Source: Ahaetulla prasina (Eukaryota; Chordata; Lepidosauria; Squamata; Colubridae). From it: a DNA stretch of 64,000 bases. The stretch is taken from positions 129,106,580-129,170,579 of the forward strand of contig NC_080542.1 in the NCBI RefSeq assembly GCF_028640845.1. The letters are read 5' to 3'. This document shows positions 10,494 to 22,467 of this stretch, in pieces. A program made the translations under genes and the position numbers. The notes under the pieces were generated by a model that had not been told where the DNA came from, did not search any database, and was given only the letters and a program-made list of their open reading frames with translations. The stretch's first letter is position 1, and each line of letters starts with the position of its first letter.

Positions 10494-11866
10494 AATAGAA
10501 TAGAATAGAATAGAATAGAATAACAGAGTTGGAAGGGACCTTGGAGGTCTTCTAGTCCAACCCCTACCCTGGCAGGAAACCCTACACCACTACAGACAAA
10601 TGATTATCCAACATCTTCTTAAAAATTTCCAGTGTTGAAGCATTCACAACTTCTGCAGGCAAGTTGTTCCACTTATTAATTGTTCTATCAGGAAATTTCT
10701 CCTTAGTTCTAAGTTGCTTCTCTCCTTGATTAGTTTCCACCCATTGCTTCTTGTTCTATCCTCAGGTGCTTTGGAGAATAGCTTGAATCCCTCTTCTTTG
10801 TGGCAGCCCCTGAAATATTGGAACACTGCTATAATGTCTCCCCTAGTCCTTCTTTTCATTAAACTAGACATACCCAGTTCCTGCAACCGTTCTTCATATG
10901 TTTTAGCCTCCAGTCCCCTAATCATCTTTGTTGCTCTTCTCTGCACTCTTTCTAGAGTCTCAGCATCTTTTTTACATTGCGGCGACCAAAACTGAATGTA
11001 GTATTCTAAGTGGGGCCTTACCAAGGCATTATAAAGTGGTATTAACACTTGACGTGTTCTTGATTCTATTCCTCTGTTTATGCAGCCCAAAACTGTGTTG
11101 GCTTTTTTGGCAGCTGCTGCACACTGCTGGCTCATATCTAAATGGTTGTCCACTAGGACTCCAAGATCCCTCTCACAGTTACTACTATTGAGCAAGGTAC
11201 CACATATACTGTACTGGGCATTTCTTTTTTTTTTTGCCTAAATATAGAACCTTACTTTTTTCACTGTTGAATTTCATTTTGTTAGATAGCACCCAATGTT
11301 CAAGTCTGTCAAGATCTTTCTGTATCTTGAGCCTATCTTCTGGAGTGTTGGCTATTCCTGCCAGCTTGGTGTCATCTGCCAATTTGATGAGTCCCTATCT
11401 ATCCCCTTGTCCAAATCATTGACGAAGATGTTGAAGAGTACTGGGCCTAAAACAGAGCCTTGGGATACTCCACTGCATACTTCCTTCCATGTAGATGCAG
11501 TTCCATTGAGGATTACATGTTGAGTATGGTTGGTCAGCCAGTTATGAATCCATCTGGTGGTGCTGCAGTCTAACCCACATTTTTCTACTTTATCTAGTAG
11601 TAGGTTATGGTCTGCTTTATCAAATGCTTTACTGAAGTCCAAGTAAATTATATCGACAGTATTTCACTATTTTTGTCACTTTGTCAAAGAATGCAATAAG
11701 ATTGGTCTGGCATGATCTATTTTTGACAAACCCATGTTGGCTTTTGGTTATTACTTTATTTGCTTCTAGGTATTCAATGATTTGTTGCTTGATTATCTTT
11801 TTCATAATCTTCCCTGGTATTGAGGTTAGGTTGATAGGTCTGTAGTTTCCTGGCTCTATTGTTTTT
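10494..11866 (-). mobile_element. CR1 LINE, 5'-truncated, with (GAATA)n tail
   Basis: On the minus strand it runs from the RT region near 11866 to the terminus gttggactagaagacctcc and a (TATTC)n tail at 10494-10521. The pentanucleotide tail is characteristic of snake CR1 copies. It has the same order and 3' end as the copy at 7319. Confidence 0.85.
10644..11860 (-). pseudogene. CR1 reverse transcriptase fragment
   Basis: Reading right to left on the minus strand: HGFVKNRSCQTNLIAFF (about 11740-11690), [20 protein letters not shown] (about 11645-11585), [41 protein letters not shown] (about 11382-11330) and the C-terminal block [16 protein letters not shown] to SGTTCLQKL (11195-10644). The catalytic motif is ADD. 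The frame breaks near 11400 and near 11190. It lacks everything before the RT fingers. Confidence 0.85.
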
Positions 11867-11935
11867 TATATACGTACAGTATAAAATTATACATACAGGA
11901 GATTCTTCAGAGCAGATTTTATAGTCTCAAAATCA

Positions 11936-12337
11936 AAAGTAGTCCTCAAGTTATGGTCGCAGTTGGGACCAGAATTTTGGTTGCTAAGCAACAGCCATTA
12001 AACAAGTCATTATGTGATTGGACCCAATTTTATGAACATTTTTTATCACAGTTGTGAAGTGAATCTTAAAGTCATTATTTGAATCACATAGTGGCAAAGT
12101 GACTTCTACATTTAATTTTCCTTGTCAGAAGCTGTCATAAATTGTGATCACCTGACTGCAAGATGCTGCAATCATTCTAAATGTGAGTCAGTTATCAAGC
12201 ATCCAAATTGTGATTATGTGACTGCAGGGGGTGGTGCAATATTTGTAACTTTGAGTACCAGTTATAACAACTTTTTCCAAAGTTGCCATAACTTCAAACT
12301 ATCATTAAATCAATAGTTATAAGCTGAGGACTGTATT
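11936..12337. repeat. MITE-like repeat, family A, most complete copy
   Basis: The left end agtcctcaagttat and the right end ataagctgaggact are near-complementary, suggesting terminal inverted repeats. The interior is non-coding with ttaacaag, gtgatcac and aactttgagt phrases. Related copies are at 1, 13913, 32385 and 37022. Target duplication not established. Confidence 0.6.
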
Positions 12338-12707
12338 TCCTTTCGTCCTCACATTGCATGTTCCTCCTCACATAATGATTACAAACCTTCAGAAATACCC
12401 TGAATAAGATGTAGGGTTATTATTACAGTTTTATATAACCCAACAATCTTCATAAATTGAAAATCTTATGCAATATGAATCTAGTTTCCTAAAACATTGA
12501 ACCTTTTTTTGCTCAAAAACAGCTGTATTACTCTTATACTTTCTGAATATAATCAGAACAAATTACATTTAGCTCTGTTCATTTATACTATAAATCAACA
12601 ACAATACTTGCTATCAGGGCTATAATACTTATGAAAAAACCCCATTGTCTCCAAGATATAATGATTTCAGATGCAAGAAATCAGAAATCCGAGTTATTCA
12701 AATCAGT
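12338..12707. other. No recognised feature
   Basis: AT-rich, no frames or repeats recognised. Confidence 0.5.
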
Positions 12708-12930
12708 ACAAGTTTATTCCATGCTGCCTCTAAACAAGAATATAAACTACTAATGGTCAAGGCAAATTGGAGGTAGATAAGAGTCAATGGAATTCAAAGC
12801 TGGCTGGGCTTAGATCTCTTGTGGGCGCAATGGGACTCTAAACTGATGACACGTTTGACTCTTCCCTCAGGCTCTGCTTGATGATCTCCCTTAGATGATT
12901 AATGAACGTTATTATTGGCTTTTATTAGGA
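12708..12930. repeat. Unnamed dispersed repeat X, copy 1
   Basis: Shares a run with 48770-48990: aactactaatggtcaaggc, ggctgggcttag and ctaaactgatgac occur in the same order and spacing. It is non-coding. It may be part of an LTR or 3' UTR, but I see no ends. Confidence 0.7.
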
Positions 12931-13912
12931 TTATATGATATATCTAAAAGGGCAGTTAATGCATTTTCAATGAAAGTAATTCATACTAGGGCAGATATAC
13001 TTAAGTTTTCATTTGGTGTCCCGTTTGTATTAGTGTTGTATTGAAAAAACTCTATTATATACACATTAGTTCTTGTACAAGGAAAGAATAAATTAGAATG
13101 CATTTAAACAATGCGCTTGTTGAATTCAAAAGCCCTAAATTTGTAACCTTGGCAGTTAAGCCAGTTTAGAGAGCTACTGTTAAAAACAACACACTCCTTA
13201 TCTTTCTATGTACTGATAATATAAGATTACTAGTGCTAGGCTGCCAGAATCCAGATAACCTTGGAAAACCACAGAGAATTAAAAAAAAAGTTTTCTATCC
13301 TTCTTTGCTGCTATCTAATGGTCTGGATATTTGCAGCCTCAATTTATAAACTCTAGATAATGATAGTCTAGTAAGCATTATGAACATGAATATGGATGAT
13401 ATGACTAAAAATCACTGGAGGATATGCTTAATTGTATCATATGCTTAAATTTTAACTATAATTTCAAGCAATATAGACATTTTCTTTTCAAGTTTCAATG
13501 AAAATTATAATTATATATCTTAAATATGTGTAATAATTTTCCGTTATTAATTGGGTACACCTAGAGACTAACCAGCTTGTAAGCATATCAATCTGGCAGA
13601 AATGCAGAAATCCTCATCAGAAGCAACCTAATTGAATAGTTAATTAAATGTATATTCAGAAGGCAGGTTAGAGGTCAAACATGAGTTTTCAAACAAAAAG
13701 TAAGCAGCCTGAAGAATGAAGGCAAACTTCTAGCAGTCAAGATGCAGAAATCTAGGAAGAATACAGGACAAAGTCCAGTATTCAAATATTTGTTTTAACT
13801 GTAAGTAGGCTAAACCTGAAGGTTTATAAAAGCAGAGTTCTGAGAACTTTATATAAGGTGCAATTATCAGTTCCCTTAGAAATAATCCCTCTTTATAAGT
13901 GGGGTTTTACAG
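12931..13912. other. No recognised gene or repeat
   Basis: AT-rich sequence without recognisable features. Confidence 0.5.
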
Positions 13913-14216
13913 CTAATCCTCAATTTACAACCATTAGTTTAGTCACCATTTGAAGTTACAATGGCATTGAAAATAGGACTTACGGATGGTCCTTGCACTT
14001 ATAAACCATCATAGCATCCCCACATTTACATGATCAAAATTTGAGTGCTTAGCGATTGGCATGAATTTACAATGGTTGTAGTATCCCAGGATTATGAGAT
14101 TGCCTTTTGCGACTTTCCCAGTGGTTTTTGAAAAAGCAAGGTCAGTGGGGGAAACTGAATTTACTTAATGACTGTGGTAAAAAGTTGTAAAATTGAACAT
14201 GATTCATTTAATTGCC
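13913..14216. repeat. MITE-like repeat, family A, cut by BovB insertion
   Basis: Starts atcctcaatttacaacc and follows the family consensus to gattcatttaattgcc, where the BovB LINE begins. I did not locate the remainder beyond the BovB. Confidence 0.55.
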
Positions 14217-14320
14217 TGTTTGTTGTTGTTGTTAGTTACAAAGTTGTGTCTGACCCATCGCGACCCCATGGATAACGTTCCTCCAGGCCTTTACCATCCA
14301 TCCTCTGGAGTACATTTAAG

Positions 14321-14932
14321 TTTTTATTTTTATTTTTATTTATTTTATTTTGTCACAACAATATATGTAGGTATCATACAAAAAGATTATATAGTAAATA
14401 AACACATATATGGGTAAATATAAGGAGGTATAAGCATATATAGAGGAAGAAGAAGAGAAAAACAATAGGACAGGAACGGTAGGCACGTTTGTGCGCTTAT
14501 GCACGCCCCTTATGGACCTCTTAGGAATGGGGTGAGGTCAATAGTAGAAAGTTTTTGGATAAAATTTTTAGGATTATGGGAAGAGACCACAGAGTCAGGT
14601 AAAGTATTCCAAGCACTGATGATTCTGTTACAGAAGTCATATTTTCTGCAATCTAGATTAAAGCGGTTGACATTAAGTTTAAATCTATTAGTTGCTCTAG
14701 TATTATTGCAATTAAAGCTGAAGTAGTCTTTAACAGGAAGGACATTACAATAGATGATTCTGTGAGTTAAGCTTAGGTCTTGTCGAAGGCGACAGAGTTC
14801 CAAGTTTTCTAAGCCTAGGATTTCAAGTCTGATGGGATAGGGTATTTTATTGTTTTCAGAGGAATGGAGAACTCTTCTTGTAAAATATTTCTGGACACGT
14901 TCAATTGTATTGATGTCAGAGATGTGGTGAGG
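14321..14932 (-). mobile_element. CR1-like LINE 3' end inserted in BovB
   Basis: On the minus strand it encodes the C-terminal RT block INTIERVQKYFTRRVLHSSE, then NLELCRLRQDLSLTHRIIY, then AWNTLPDSVVSSHNPKNF and a stop near 14510. A 3' UTR and a T-rich start (A tail on its own strand) follow. It is the same family as 16573-25665 and 53983-55392. I place it in the CR1/L2/Jockey group but cannot name the family. Confidence 0.8.
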
Positions 14933-14949
14933 GTTCACACCTATTGTTT

Positions 14950-16060
14950 CAGTGACTCCATCCAGCCACCGTTTTATTTTGTCCTCACTCTTTCCCAGCA
15001 TTAGGCTCTTCTCCAGGGAGTCCTTTCTTTTCATTAGGTGGCCAAAGTATTTCAGTTTCATCTTCAGGATCTGCCCTTCTAAAGAGCAGTCAGGGTTGAT
15101 CTCCTCTAGCACTGACCAGTTTGATCACCTTGCAGTCCAAGGGACTCGCAGGAGTCTTCTCCAGCACCTCAATTCTTTGGCGCTCAGCCTTTCTTATGGA
15201 CCAACTTTCGCAGCCATAAATTGCAACTGGGAAAACCATAGCCTTGACTACACGCTCTTTTGTAGGGTGATGTCTCTGCTTTTTAAAATGATGTCTAGAT
15301 TGGCCATAGCTTTCCTCCCCAAGAGCAAGTGTCTTTTATTTTCTTGGTTGCAGTCCCCATCTGTGGTGATCTTGGAGCCCAGGAAAATAAAATCTGTCAT
15401 TGCCTCCATTTCTTCCCAATCTATTTGCCAGGAATTGAGAGGGTCAGATGCCATGATCTTAGCTTTCTTAATGTTGAGTTTCAAGCCAAGTTTTGCACTC
15501 TCCTTCTTCACCTGCATGAAAAGGCTCTTTAGTCCCTCTTCGCTTTGTGCCATTAGAGTGGTATCATCTGCATATCTGAGGTTGTTGATATTTCTCCCAG
15601 CAATCTTAATTCCAATTTTTGATTCCTCTAGCCCCGCCTTTCTCATGATGTGCTCTGCATATAAGGCAGGGTGACAGCATACAATCTTTCCAGACTCCTT
15701 TCCCAATTTTGAACCAATCAGTGGTTCCATGTCAAGTTCTCACTGTTCTTCTTGACCCGTATATAGATTTCTCAAGAGACAAATAAGATGGTCTGGTACT
15801 CCCATCTCTGTAAGAACTTGCCACAATTGGTTGTGATCCACACAATCAAAGCCCTTAGCATAGTCAGTGAAGCAAAAGTAGATGTTTTTCTGGAACTCCC
15901 TAGCTTTCGCCATGATCCAGATTATGTTGGCAATTTGATCTCTAGTTCCTCTGCCTCTTCGAAATCCTGCCTGTACTTCTGGTAGTTCTTGATCCACATA
16001 CTGCTGGACCCTAGCTTGTAGGATTTTAAGCATAGTTTGAACCTTTTTTGGCATTGCCTT
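14950..16060 (-). pseudogene. BovB reverse transcriptase fragment
   Basis: Minus strand, from the RT fingers to the C-terminus. PEVQAGFRRGRGTRDQIANI (about 15985-15925), FTDYAKGFDCVDHNQLW (palm motif A, about 15870-15820) and GVPDHLICLLRNLYTGQE come first. After a break near 15720 come NLRYADDTTLMAQSEEG (catalytic YADD, about 15577-15530) and FIFLGSKITTDGDC. The C-terminal FGHLMKRKDSLEKSLMLGK lies near 15045-14990. There are at least two frame breaks, and the endonuclease is missing. Confidence 0.85.
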
Positions 16061-16064
16061 TCTT

Positions 16065-16572
16065 TGGAACTGCCTGCTTAGCAATGACAATTCTAGGCCC
16101 AACTGTGATCTGGAATAGACTGAGGCTACCAGTACTTATAAATGAGTATTTTTATTTAACCCACAACTATCTGCCCTTCTTAGGGTTGATTGTCCTGGAA
16201 AAAGCTGTTAGAATTATCAATTTCTATAAAATGGAGCTAAGGCATGGATATGCTTTTCTGTCTCACATCTAATATTTGAAAGATCTTCCCAGTTGATGTG
16301 GGATTGGGATTTCAGATGCTGAAAACTGAATTCTTCTAAAGAGCTTTGTGATACTAATGGCTACTGTATTGGCTTTTGTTTTTGTTGCTTTTGCTTTTGA
16401 TTGGATTATTCTTTGTTTATGAATACCTTATGTATGTTATGATATATTTTTATGTTATGTATCTTGGTTAATTGCCAAGTGCCTTAGCAAGTTACAGTGA
16501 CTGTGATTTTGCTATTACAGTGACTTAAATAAAGAAGCAAATATACATACTGTCAAGGCTGGGCCTTCCCAG
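16065..16572. other. No recognised feature
   Basis: AT-rich; an aataaa at about 16530 has no gene attached. Confidence 0.5.
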
Positions 16573-16835
16573 GTTTTTTTTTTATTATTTGTCACAACAG
16601 TATACGCAAACATTGACATAAAACAACAACATATATATAAGCAAAAGTATGCAATAACAGTATTAATTTGATATAAAGAAAGGGAACAATAGGACAGGAA
16701 CGGTAAGCACTTTTGTGCCCTTATAGTCCTTTTAGGAATGGGGTGAGGTCAATAGTGGTTCAGCGGCTTTTGATACCATCGACCATGGTATCTTGCTGCG
16801 ACGGCTGGAGGGGTTAGGAATGGGGGGCACCATTT

Positions 16836-17382
16836 TTTTTTTAAATTTTTTTATTACTTTTTTTTGCAACAAAAAGAAAATACATCATTACACCCTTGTG
16901 CTATACATAAAAGGAAGATTTGGGTCTTCGGATATATCCTCATGATTGCCAAAATCCACGTTCTCGAGGTACAGGCACTGAAGCATCCAATGTTCCAAGC
17001 GCAAAGTCCACAAATGGTTTCCAAGTCTTCCAGAAAATATCTTCTTTATACACACCACTTCTAATTTTAATATCACATGTCATTTTATCATTTAAAGCTA
17101 ATTTCCACATTTCAGAATTCCACTCTTCTATTCTAAAAATCACATCTAGTTTCCAATATCTAGCTATTATAATTCTACCTATTATAATCATAATTCTAAT
17201 CAATTCTTTTTCATATTTTGTTAATTCTATTTCCTTAATTACCAACAATAATATAGTTTCCACTCTCAATGTTATTACTTTCCTCATCAAATATCATTTT
17301 CTCCAATTGTTGCCAAAACTTTTTAACCTTATCACAATTATACCACATATGTTCATAAGTCCCCAATTCCATCTCACATCTC
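16836..17382 (-). mobile_element. L1 3' end, 5'-truncated, with 15-bp target duplication
   Basis: Minus-strand L1 fragment with a poly-A (T run at about 16833-16842) and the end of ORF2. The duplication tggggggcaccattt is perfect at 16821-16835 and 17383-17397. Removing the insert restores the L2 frame GLGMGGTIYHWF. The ORF2 end has HMWYNCDKVKKFW, the C-terminal motif of L1 ORF2, then a 116-codon frame down to 16940. Its 3' UTR is very short, unlike the two L1 derivatives at 42161 and 55657. Confidence 0.9.
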
Positions 17383-17823
17383 TGGGGGGCACCATTTATC
17401 ATTGGTTCTCCTCCTATCTTTCTGACCGGTCGCAGACGGTGTTGGCAGGAGAGCAGAGATCGGCTGTGAGGCGCCTCATGTGCGGGGTTCGACAGGGATC
17501 GGTTCTCTCGCCTCTTCTGTTTAACATCTATATGAAGCCACTAGGTGAGATCATCGGTGGTTTTGGGGTGAGATGTCATCTGTACGCTGATGATACACAG
17601 CTGTACATTTCCACCCCTAACCACCCCAACGAGGCCATTGAAGTAATGTCCTGGTGTCTGGAGGCCGTGTGGGTTTGGATGGGGAAAAACAGGCTTCGAC
17701 TCAACCCTTCCAAGACTGAGTGGCTGTGGATGCCGGCATCCCGGTACAGCCAGCTGACTCCATCGCTGACTGTTGGGGGCGAGTCACTGGCCCCCATGGA
17801 GAGAATTCACAATCTAGGCATCC

Positions 17824-20800
17824 AAACATTGTCTCAAAACGATCATGTGCTCCGGTCCCTCAGTCTTCACCCGTTCCCCGGGGGGCCATGGTCCTCAGAG
17901 CCTTGGTCTCCGGTTGATGTTATGTAATGCCCGGTCCGTGGTCAATAAGGCCCCCCTGATTGGTGATCTTATTCAGGGGGAAGCCGCGGACCTTATGGGC
18001 ATTACGGAGACCTGGTTGGGCTCGGAGGGGGGGGTTCCCCTTGTGGAGCTATGCCCACCAGGTTTCCGAGCATTTCATCAGCCGAGAGCCCAAGGTAGGG
18101 GTGGGGGTAGCGGTTGTCATTAGAAAGTCTAGAGCCGAGGGAGGCCACTGTTCCTCAGATTGCCGGTTGTGAATCCCTCTTTGTGAAGTGGGGCCATCGC
18201 GATCAGATGGGCTTGTTGATCACGTACCTGGCTCCTTGCTGCGTGACCACAGCCCTACCCGAGCTGTTGGAGGTACTCGCCGGGGTGGCGGTGGAGACCC
18301 CCAGACTGATAGTCATGGGGGACTTTAACCTGCCATCGACGGGCTTGTCATCGACAACGGCTCGGGAGTTCCAGGCTTCCATGACGGCCTTGGACCTGAT
18401 CCAGGTAATTGATGGCCCCACGCACACAGGGGGTGGCACACTGGACCTGATTTATATCTCTGGTCAGTGGCGAAATGATCTGGTATTAGACAACTTAGAA
18501 ACAGAACCGGTGTCATGGTCAGATCATTTTCTCCTTCGCCTAGATTTTCGGACCGCTATCCACCACTGCAGGGAGACGGAGCCAACGCGTTGGTTCTGTC
18601 CCAGGCGCCTGATGGACCCGGAGAGGTTCCTGACGGAGCTTGGGCCGTTTCCTGAGGACCTGGCCCACGGCACGGCTGGAGAGCTAGTTGCGGCCTGGGA
18701 ACGGGCTGCGGCTGGAGCTTTGGACCGTGTCGTGCCCTTGCGGCCTCTGACCCGGCGTAGGCCTCGTCCGGCCCCTTGGTTCTCCGAGTGGCTGAGAGAG
18801 ATGAAACGCCGGAGAAGACGCCTAGAGAGTGTTTGGAGGTCCAGCCGCTCAGAAGCTGACCGAACACTAGTTAGATCCTATTCTAGGACCTACCTAGTGG
18901 CAATGAGGGAGGCGAGGCGTTCCTATGCTTCCACCCTCATTGCGTCGGCAGATAACCGCCCGGCCGCCCTGTTTCGGGTGACCTGCTCCCTCCTTCATCA
19001 GGAGGTGCGGGATGACCCGTTGCAGGGCCGTGCCGAGGAGTTTAGTGGTTATCTATACGACAAAATCGTTCAGCTCCAGGACGGCTTGGACCGAAATTGG
19101 GATGATCCAGGTGGGAGGGCGGAGTCGCGTCTTGTGGAGGTTATTTGGGATGAGTTTGACCCTGTGACTCTCGAGGACGTGGACAGGTTGATGGGGAGGC
19201 TGCATACTACGACATGTTTACTGGACCCGTGCCCTTCCTGGCTGGTGCTGGCCTCCCGGGAAGTGACACGAGGCTGGCTCCAGGGGATTACCAACACTTC
19301 TTTGTTGGAGGGAGTTTTCCCTGCTGCCTTGAAGGAGGCAGTGGTGAGACCCCTCCTCAAGAAGCCTTCCCTGGACCCAGCTATTTTAGGTAATTACCGT
19401 CCGGTCTCCAACCTTCGCTTCACTGCGAAGGTTGTAGAGAGTGCTGTGGCACGGCAGCTACCCCAGTACCTGGATGAAGCCGTCTATCTAGACCCGTTCC
19501 AGTCCGGTTTCTGACCCGGATACAGCACGGAGACAGCTTTGGTCGCGTTGGTGGATGATCTCTGGAGGGCCAGAGACAGGGGTTATTCCTCTGCTCTGGT
19601 CCTATTAGACCTCTCAGCGGCTTTCGATACCATCGACCATGGTATCCTGCTGCACCGGTTGGAGGGATTGGGAGTGGGAGGCACCGTTTATCGGTGGTTC
19701 TCCTCCTATCTCTCCGACCGGTCGCAGACGGTGTTGACAGGGGGGCAGAGGTCGACCGCGAGACACCTCACTTGTGGGGTGCCGCAGGGGTCGATTCTCT
19801 CACCCTCCTGTTCAACATCTATATGAAGCCATTGGGTGAGATCATCAGTGGCTTTGGGGTGAGATATCAACTGTACGCTGATGATACTCAGCTGTACTTC
19901 TCCACCCCGGGCCACCCCAACGAAGCTGTCGAAGTGCTGTCCCGGTGTTTGGAAACCGTACGGGTCTGGATGGGGAGGAACAGGCTCAAGCTCAATCCCT
20001 CCAAGACGGAGTGGCTGTGGATGCCGGCACCCCGATACAGTCAGCTGCAGCCACAGCTGACTGTTGGGGGCGAGTTATTGGCCCCAAAGGAGGGAGTGCG
20101 CAGCTTGGGTGTTCTCCTGGATGCACGGCTATCGTTTGAAGATCATTTGGCGGCCGTCTCCAGGAGAGCCTTTCACCAGGTTCGCCTGGTGCGCCAGTTG
20201 CGCCCCTTCCTTGACCGGGATGTCCTATGCACAGTCACTCACGCTCTGGTTACCTCCCGCCTGGATTATTGCAATGCTCTCTACATGGGGCTCCCCTTGA
20301 GATGCACTCGGAGGCTTCAGTTGGTCCAGAATGCAGCTGCGCGGGTGATAGAGGGAGTCATGCGTAGCTCACATGTGACACCTCTCCTGCGCAGACTGCA
20401 CTGGCTTCCTGTTGCCTTTCGGGTGCATTTCAAGGTCTTGGTAACTACCTTTAAAGCGCTCCATGGCTTGGGACCTGGGTACTTACGGGACCGCCTTCTG
20501 TTACCTCATGCCTCCCACCGACCCATACGCTCGCACAGAGAGGGCCTTCTCAGGGTGCCGTCCGCCAGACAATGTCGGCTGGCGGCCCCCAGAGGAAGAT
20601 CCTTCTCTGTGGGGGCCCCCACTCTTTGGAACGAACTCCCCCCTGGTTTACGTCAAATTCCTGACCTTCGGACTTTTCGCCGCGAACTGAAAATATATTT
20701 GTTTGTTCGTGCGGGGCTTTCTTAAATTGTTTAATTTTAAATTTTAAATTTTTTCTCTGGTTTTAATTGGGGTTTTTAGATTCTTAATTCTTAATTATTT

Positions 20801-20938
20801 CGGCCATACTGTATAATAAGTTTTTTAATTGTATTTTAACTGTATATTGTTCTTTTTATCCTGGCTGTACACCGCCCTGAGTCCTTCGGGAGAAGGGCGG
20901 TTTATAAATCCAATAAATAATAAAAAATAATAATAATA
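17824..20938 (+). mobile_element. L2-like LINE (L2b), nearly full length
   Basis: Endonuclease plus RT element inserted into L2a between its HNLGI and LLDVRLS codons. The duplication is only about 4 bp (atcc at 17820-17823 and 20939-20942). It includes the APE-like endonuclease missing from the other copies, the full RT, a 3' UTR with hairpin 20871-20901, and an (AATA)n/(AAT)n tail. Confidence 0.8.
17910..20725 (+). pseudogene. L2-like ORF2: APE endonuclease and reverse transcriptase, few lesions
   Basis: The endonuclease starts [20 protein letters not shown] (17914 on), followed by [11 protein letters not shown] (about 17985), then after two frame changes near 18110 and 18150 LIVMGDFNLPSTG (about 18310-18345) and DHFLLRLDF (about 18522). 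The RT begins about 19390 (NYRPVSNLRF), with palm motif LDLSAAFDTIDH (about 19605), GVPQGSILS and catalytic YADD (about 19875). Lesions are the two frame changes, one TGA at 19512-19514 where relatives have Arg or Trp (a CGA to TGA change at a CpG would explain it), and a one-base loss near 19804. Otherwise it runs to RAGLS at 20725. It is the best source for this family's ORF2. Confidence 0.85.
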
Positions 20939-22297
20939 ATCCTCCTGGATGTACGGCTGTCTTTAGAAGAGCATATAACAGCTGTCGCCAGGGGAGGTTT
21001 TTATCAGGTTCGCCTGATACGCCAGTTGCGTCCCGTATTAGACCGGGATTCCCTATGCACAGTCACTCATGCCCTCGTTACCTCCTGCCTGGACTACTGT
21101 AATGCTCTCTACATGGGGCTCCCCTTGAGGAGCACCTGGAGGCTCCAACTGGTCCAGAATGCGACTGCATGGGTAATAGAGGGAGTAACTCGAGGCTCCC
21201 ATATAACACCTCTCCTGCGCAAGCTGCACTGGCTTCCGGTTGTCTTCTGGGTGGAATTCAAGGTGTTGGTTACTACCTTTAAAGTGCTCCATGGCATAGG
21301 ATCGGGTTATTTACGGGACCACCTGCTGCTACCAATTGCCTCCCATCGACCCTTGCGCTCCCATAGGGAGCATCTCCTCAGGGTGCCTCCTCAGGGTGCC
21401 GTCAGTCAAACAATGTCGACTGGCGACCCCCGGGGGAGGGCCTTCTCTGTGGGGGCTCCTGCTCTCTGGAACGAGCTGCCTCCAGGGATACGACAACTCC
21501 CCGACCTCCGGACCTTTCAACGCGAGCTAAAGACATTTAGCTGGCTTAATTTAGTTTTAATAGGGGTTTTATTAGAGTTTTAATTTTTCTGGGCCTAATT
21601 AAATTAGTCTTTTATTAATGTTTTTAATTTTTGTGATTTTTGTTTTTACTAGGCTGTAAACCGCCCTGAGTCCTTCAGGAGAAGGGCGGTATATAAATCC
21701 AAATAATAAATAAATAAATAAATAGTAGACAGTTTTTGGTTGAAGTTTTTGGGATTTTGAGAAGAGACTACAAAGTCAGGTAGTGTGTTCCAAGTGTTAA
21801 CAACTCTGTTACAGAAGTCATATTTTCTGCAATCAAGATTGAAGCGGTTAACATTAAGTTTGAATCTATTGTTTGCTCTTGTATTATTGCGATTGAAGTT
21901 GAAGTAGTCTTTAACAGGAAGGACATTGCAATAGATGATTCTGTGTGTTAAACACAGGTCTTGTCGGAGTCGACGGAGTTCTAAGTTTTCTAATCCCAGG
22001 ATTTCAAGTCTGGTGGTATAAGGTATTTTGTTGTTTTCAGAGGAGCGGAGAACTCTTCTTGTAAAATATTTCTGGACGCGTTCAATTGTATTAATGTCAG
22101 AGATGTGGTATGGGTTCCAGACAGATGAGCTGTATTCAAGAATAGGTCTAGCAAATGTTTTTTATGCTCTGGTTAATAGTGTAGAGTTTTTAGAAAAGAA
22201 GCTACGTAAAATTAGGTTTACAACTCTTAGAGCCTTTTTTGCTATGTAATTGCAGTGGGCTTTGGCACTTAAATCATTTGATATGAAAACTCCAAGG

Positions 22298-22467
22298 TCT
22301 TTAATAGGATGGGGGTCATCTGTAACATAGTGTCCATCAAGCTTGTACTTATTGTTAGGGTTCTTTTTCCCAATATGTAAGACTGAGCATATTGGGAAAA
22401 AGAACCCTAACAATAAGTACAAGCTTGATGGACACTACGTTACAGATGACCCCCACCCTGTTAAAGA
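22298..22467. repeat. 80-bp inverted duplication with 10-bp spacer
   Basis: 22298-22377 and 22388-22467 are near-perfect complements; the spacer is taagactgag. The right arm replaces the expected CR1-like sequence, and its host continues as tgagatttgg. A template switch during copying is the simplest cause. Confidence 0.9.

Larger units (their letters stand above)
14217..16064 (-). mobile_element. RTE-BovB LINE, 5'-truncated, split by a CR1-like LINE
   Basis: 14217-14320 and 14933-16064 are two pieces of one minus-strand BovB. The junction phrase gagtacatttaag continues naturally into gttcacacctattg after the inserted element is removed. The 3' end carries ggggtcgcgatgggtcagac (minus strand), typical of BovB and of the SINE tails that copy it. 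BovB is known from squamates and ruminants through horizontal transfer. This copy ends inside the RT at 16064. Confidence 0.85.
16757..21720 (+). mobile_element. L2-like LINE (L2a), 5'-truncated, hosting L1 and a second L2
   Basis: The pieces 16757-16835, 17398-17823 and 20939-21720 join into one 5'-truncated L2, from SAAFDTIDHG through the RT to the 3' UTR and (AAAT)n tail. The middle piece ends HNLGI and the last begins LLDVRLSLEEH, which are consecutive in copy 1. It is flanked by 6-bp duplications aatagt from the host CR1-like element. An RT stretch with catalytic YADD lies at about 17580-17600, and the hairpin is at 21660-21690. Confidence 0.85.

Noticed and set aside
17824..17913. Separate unique sequence between the two L2 parts
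   Set aside because: It leads directly into the L2b endonuclease start and is best taken as its 5' UTR.
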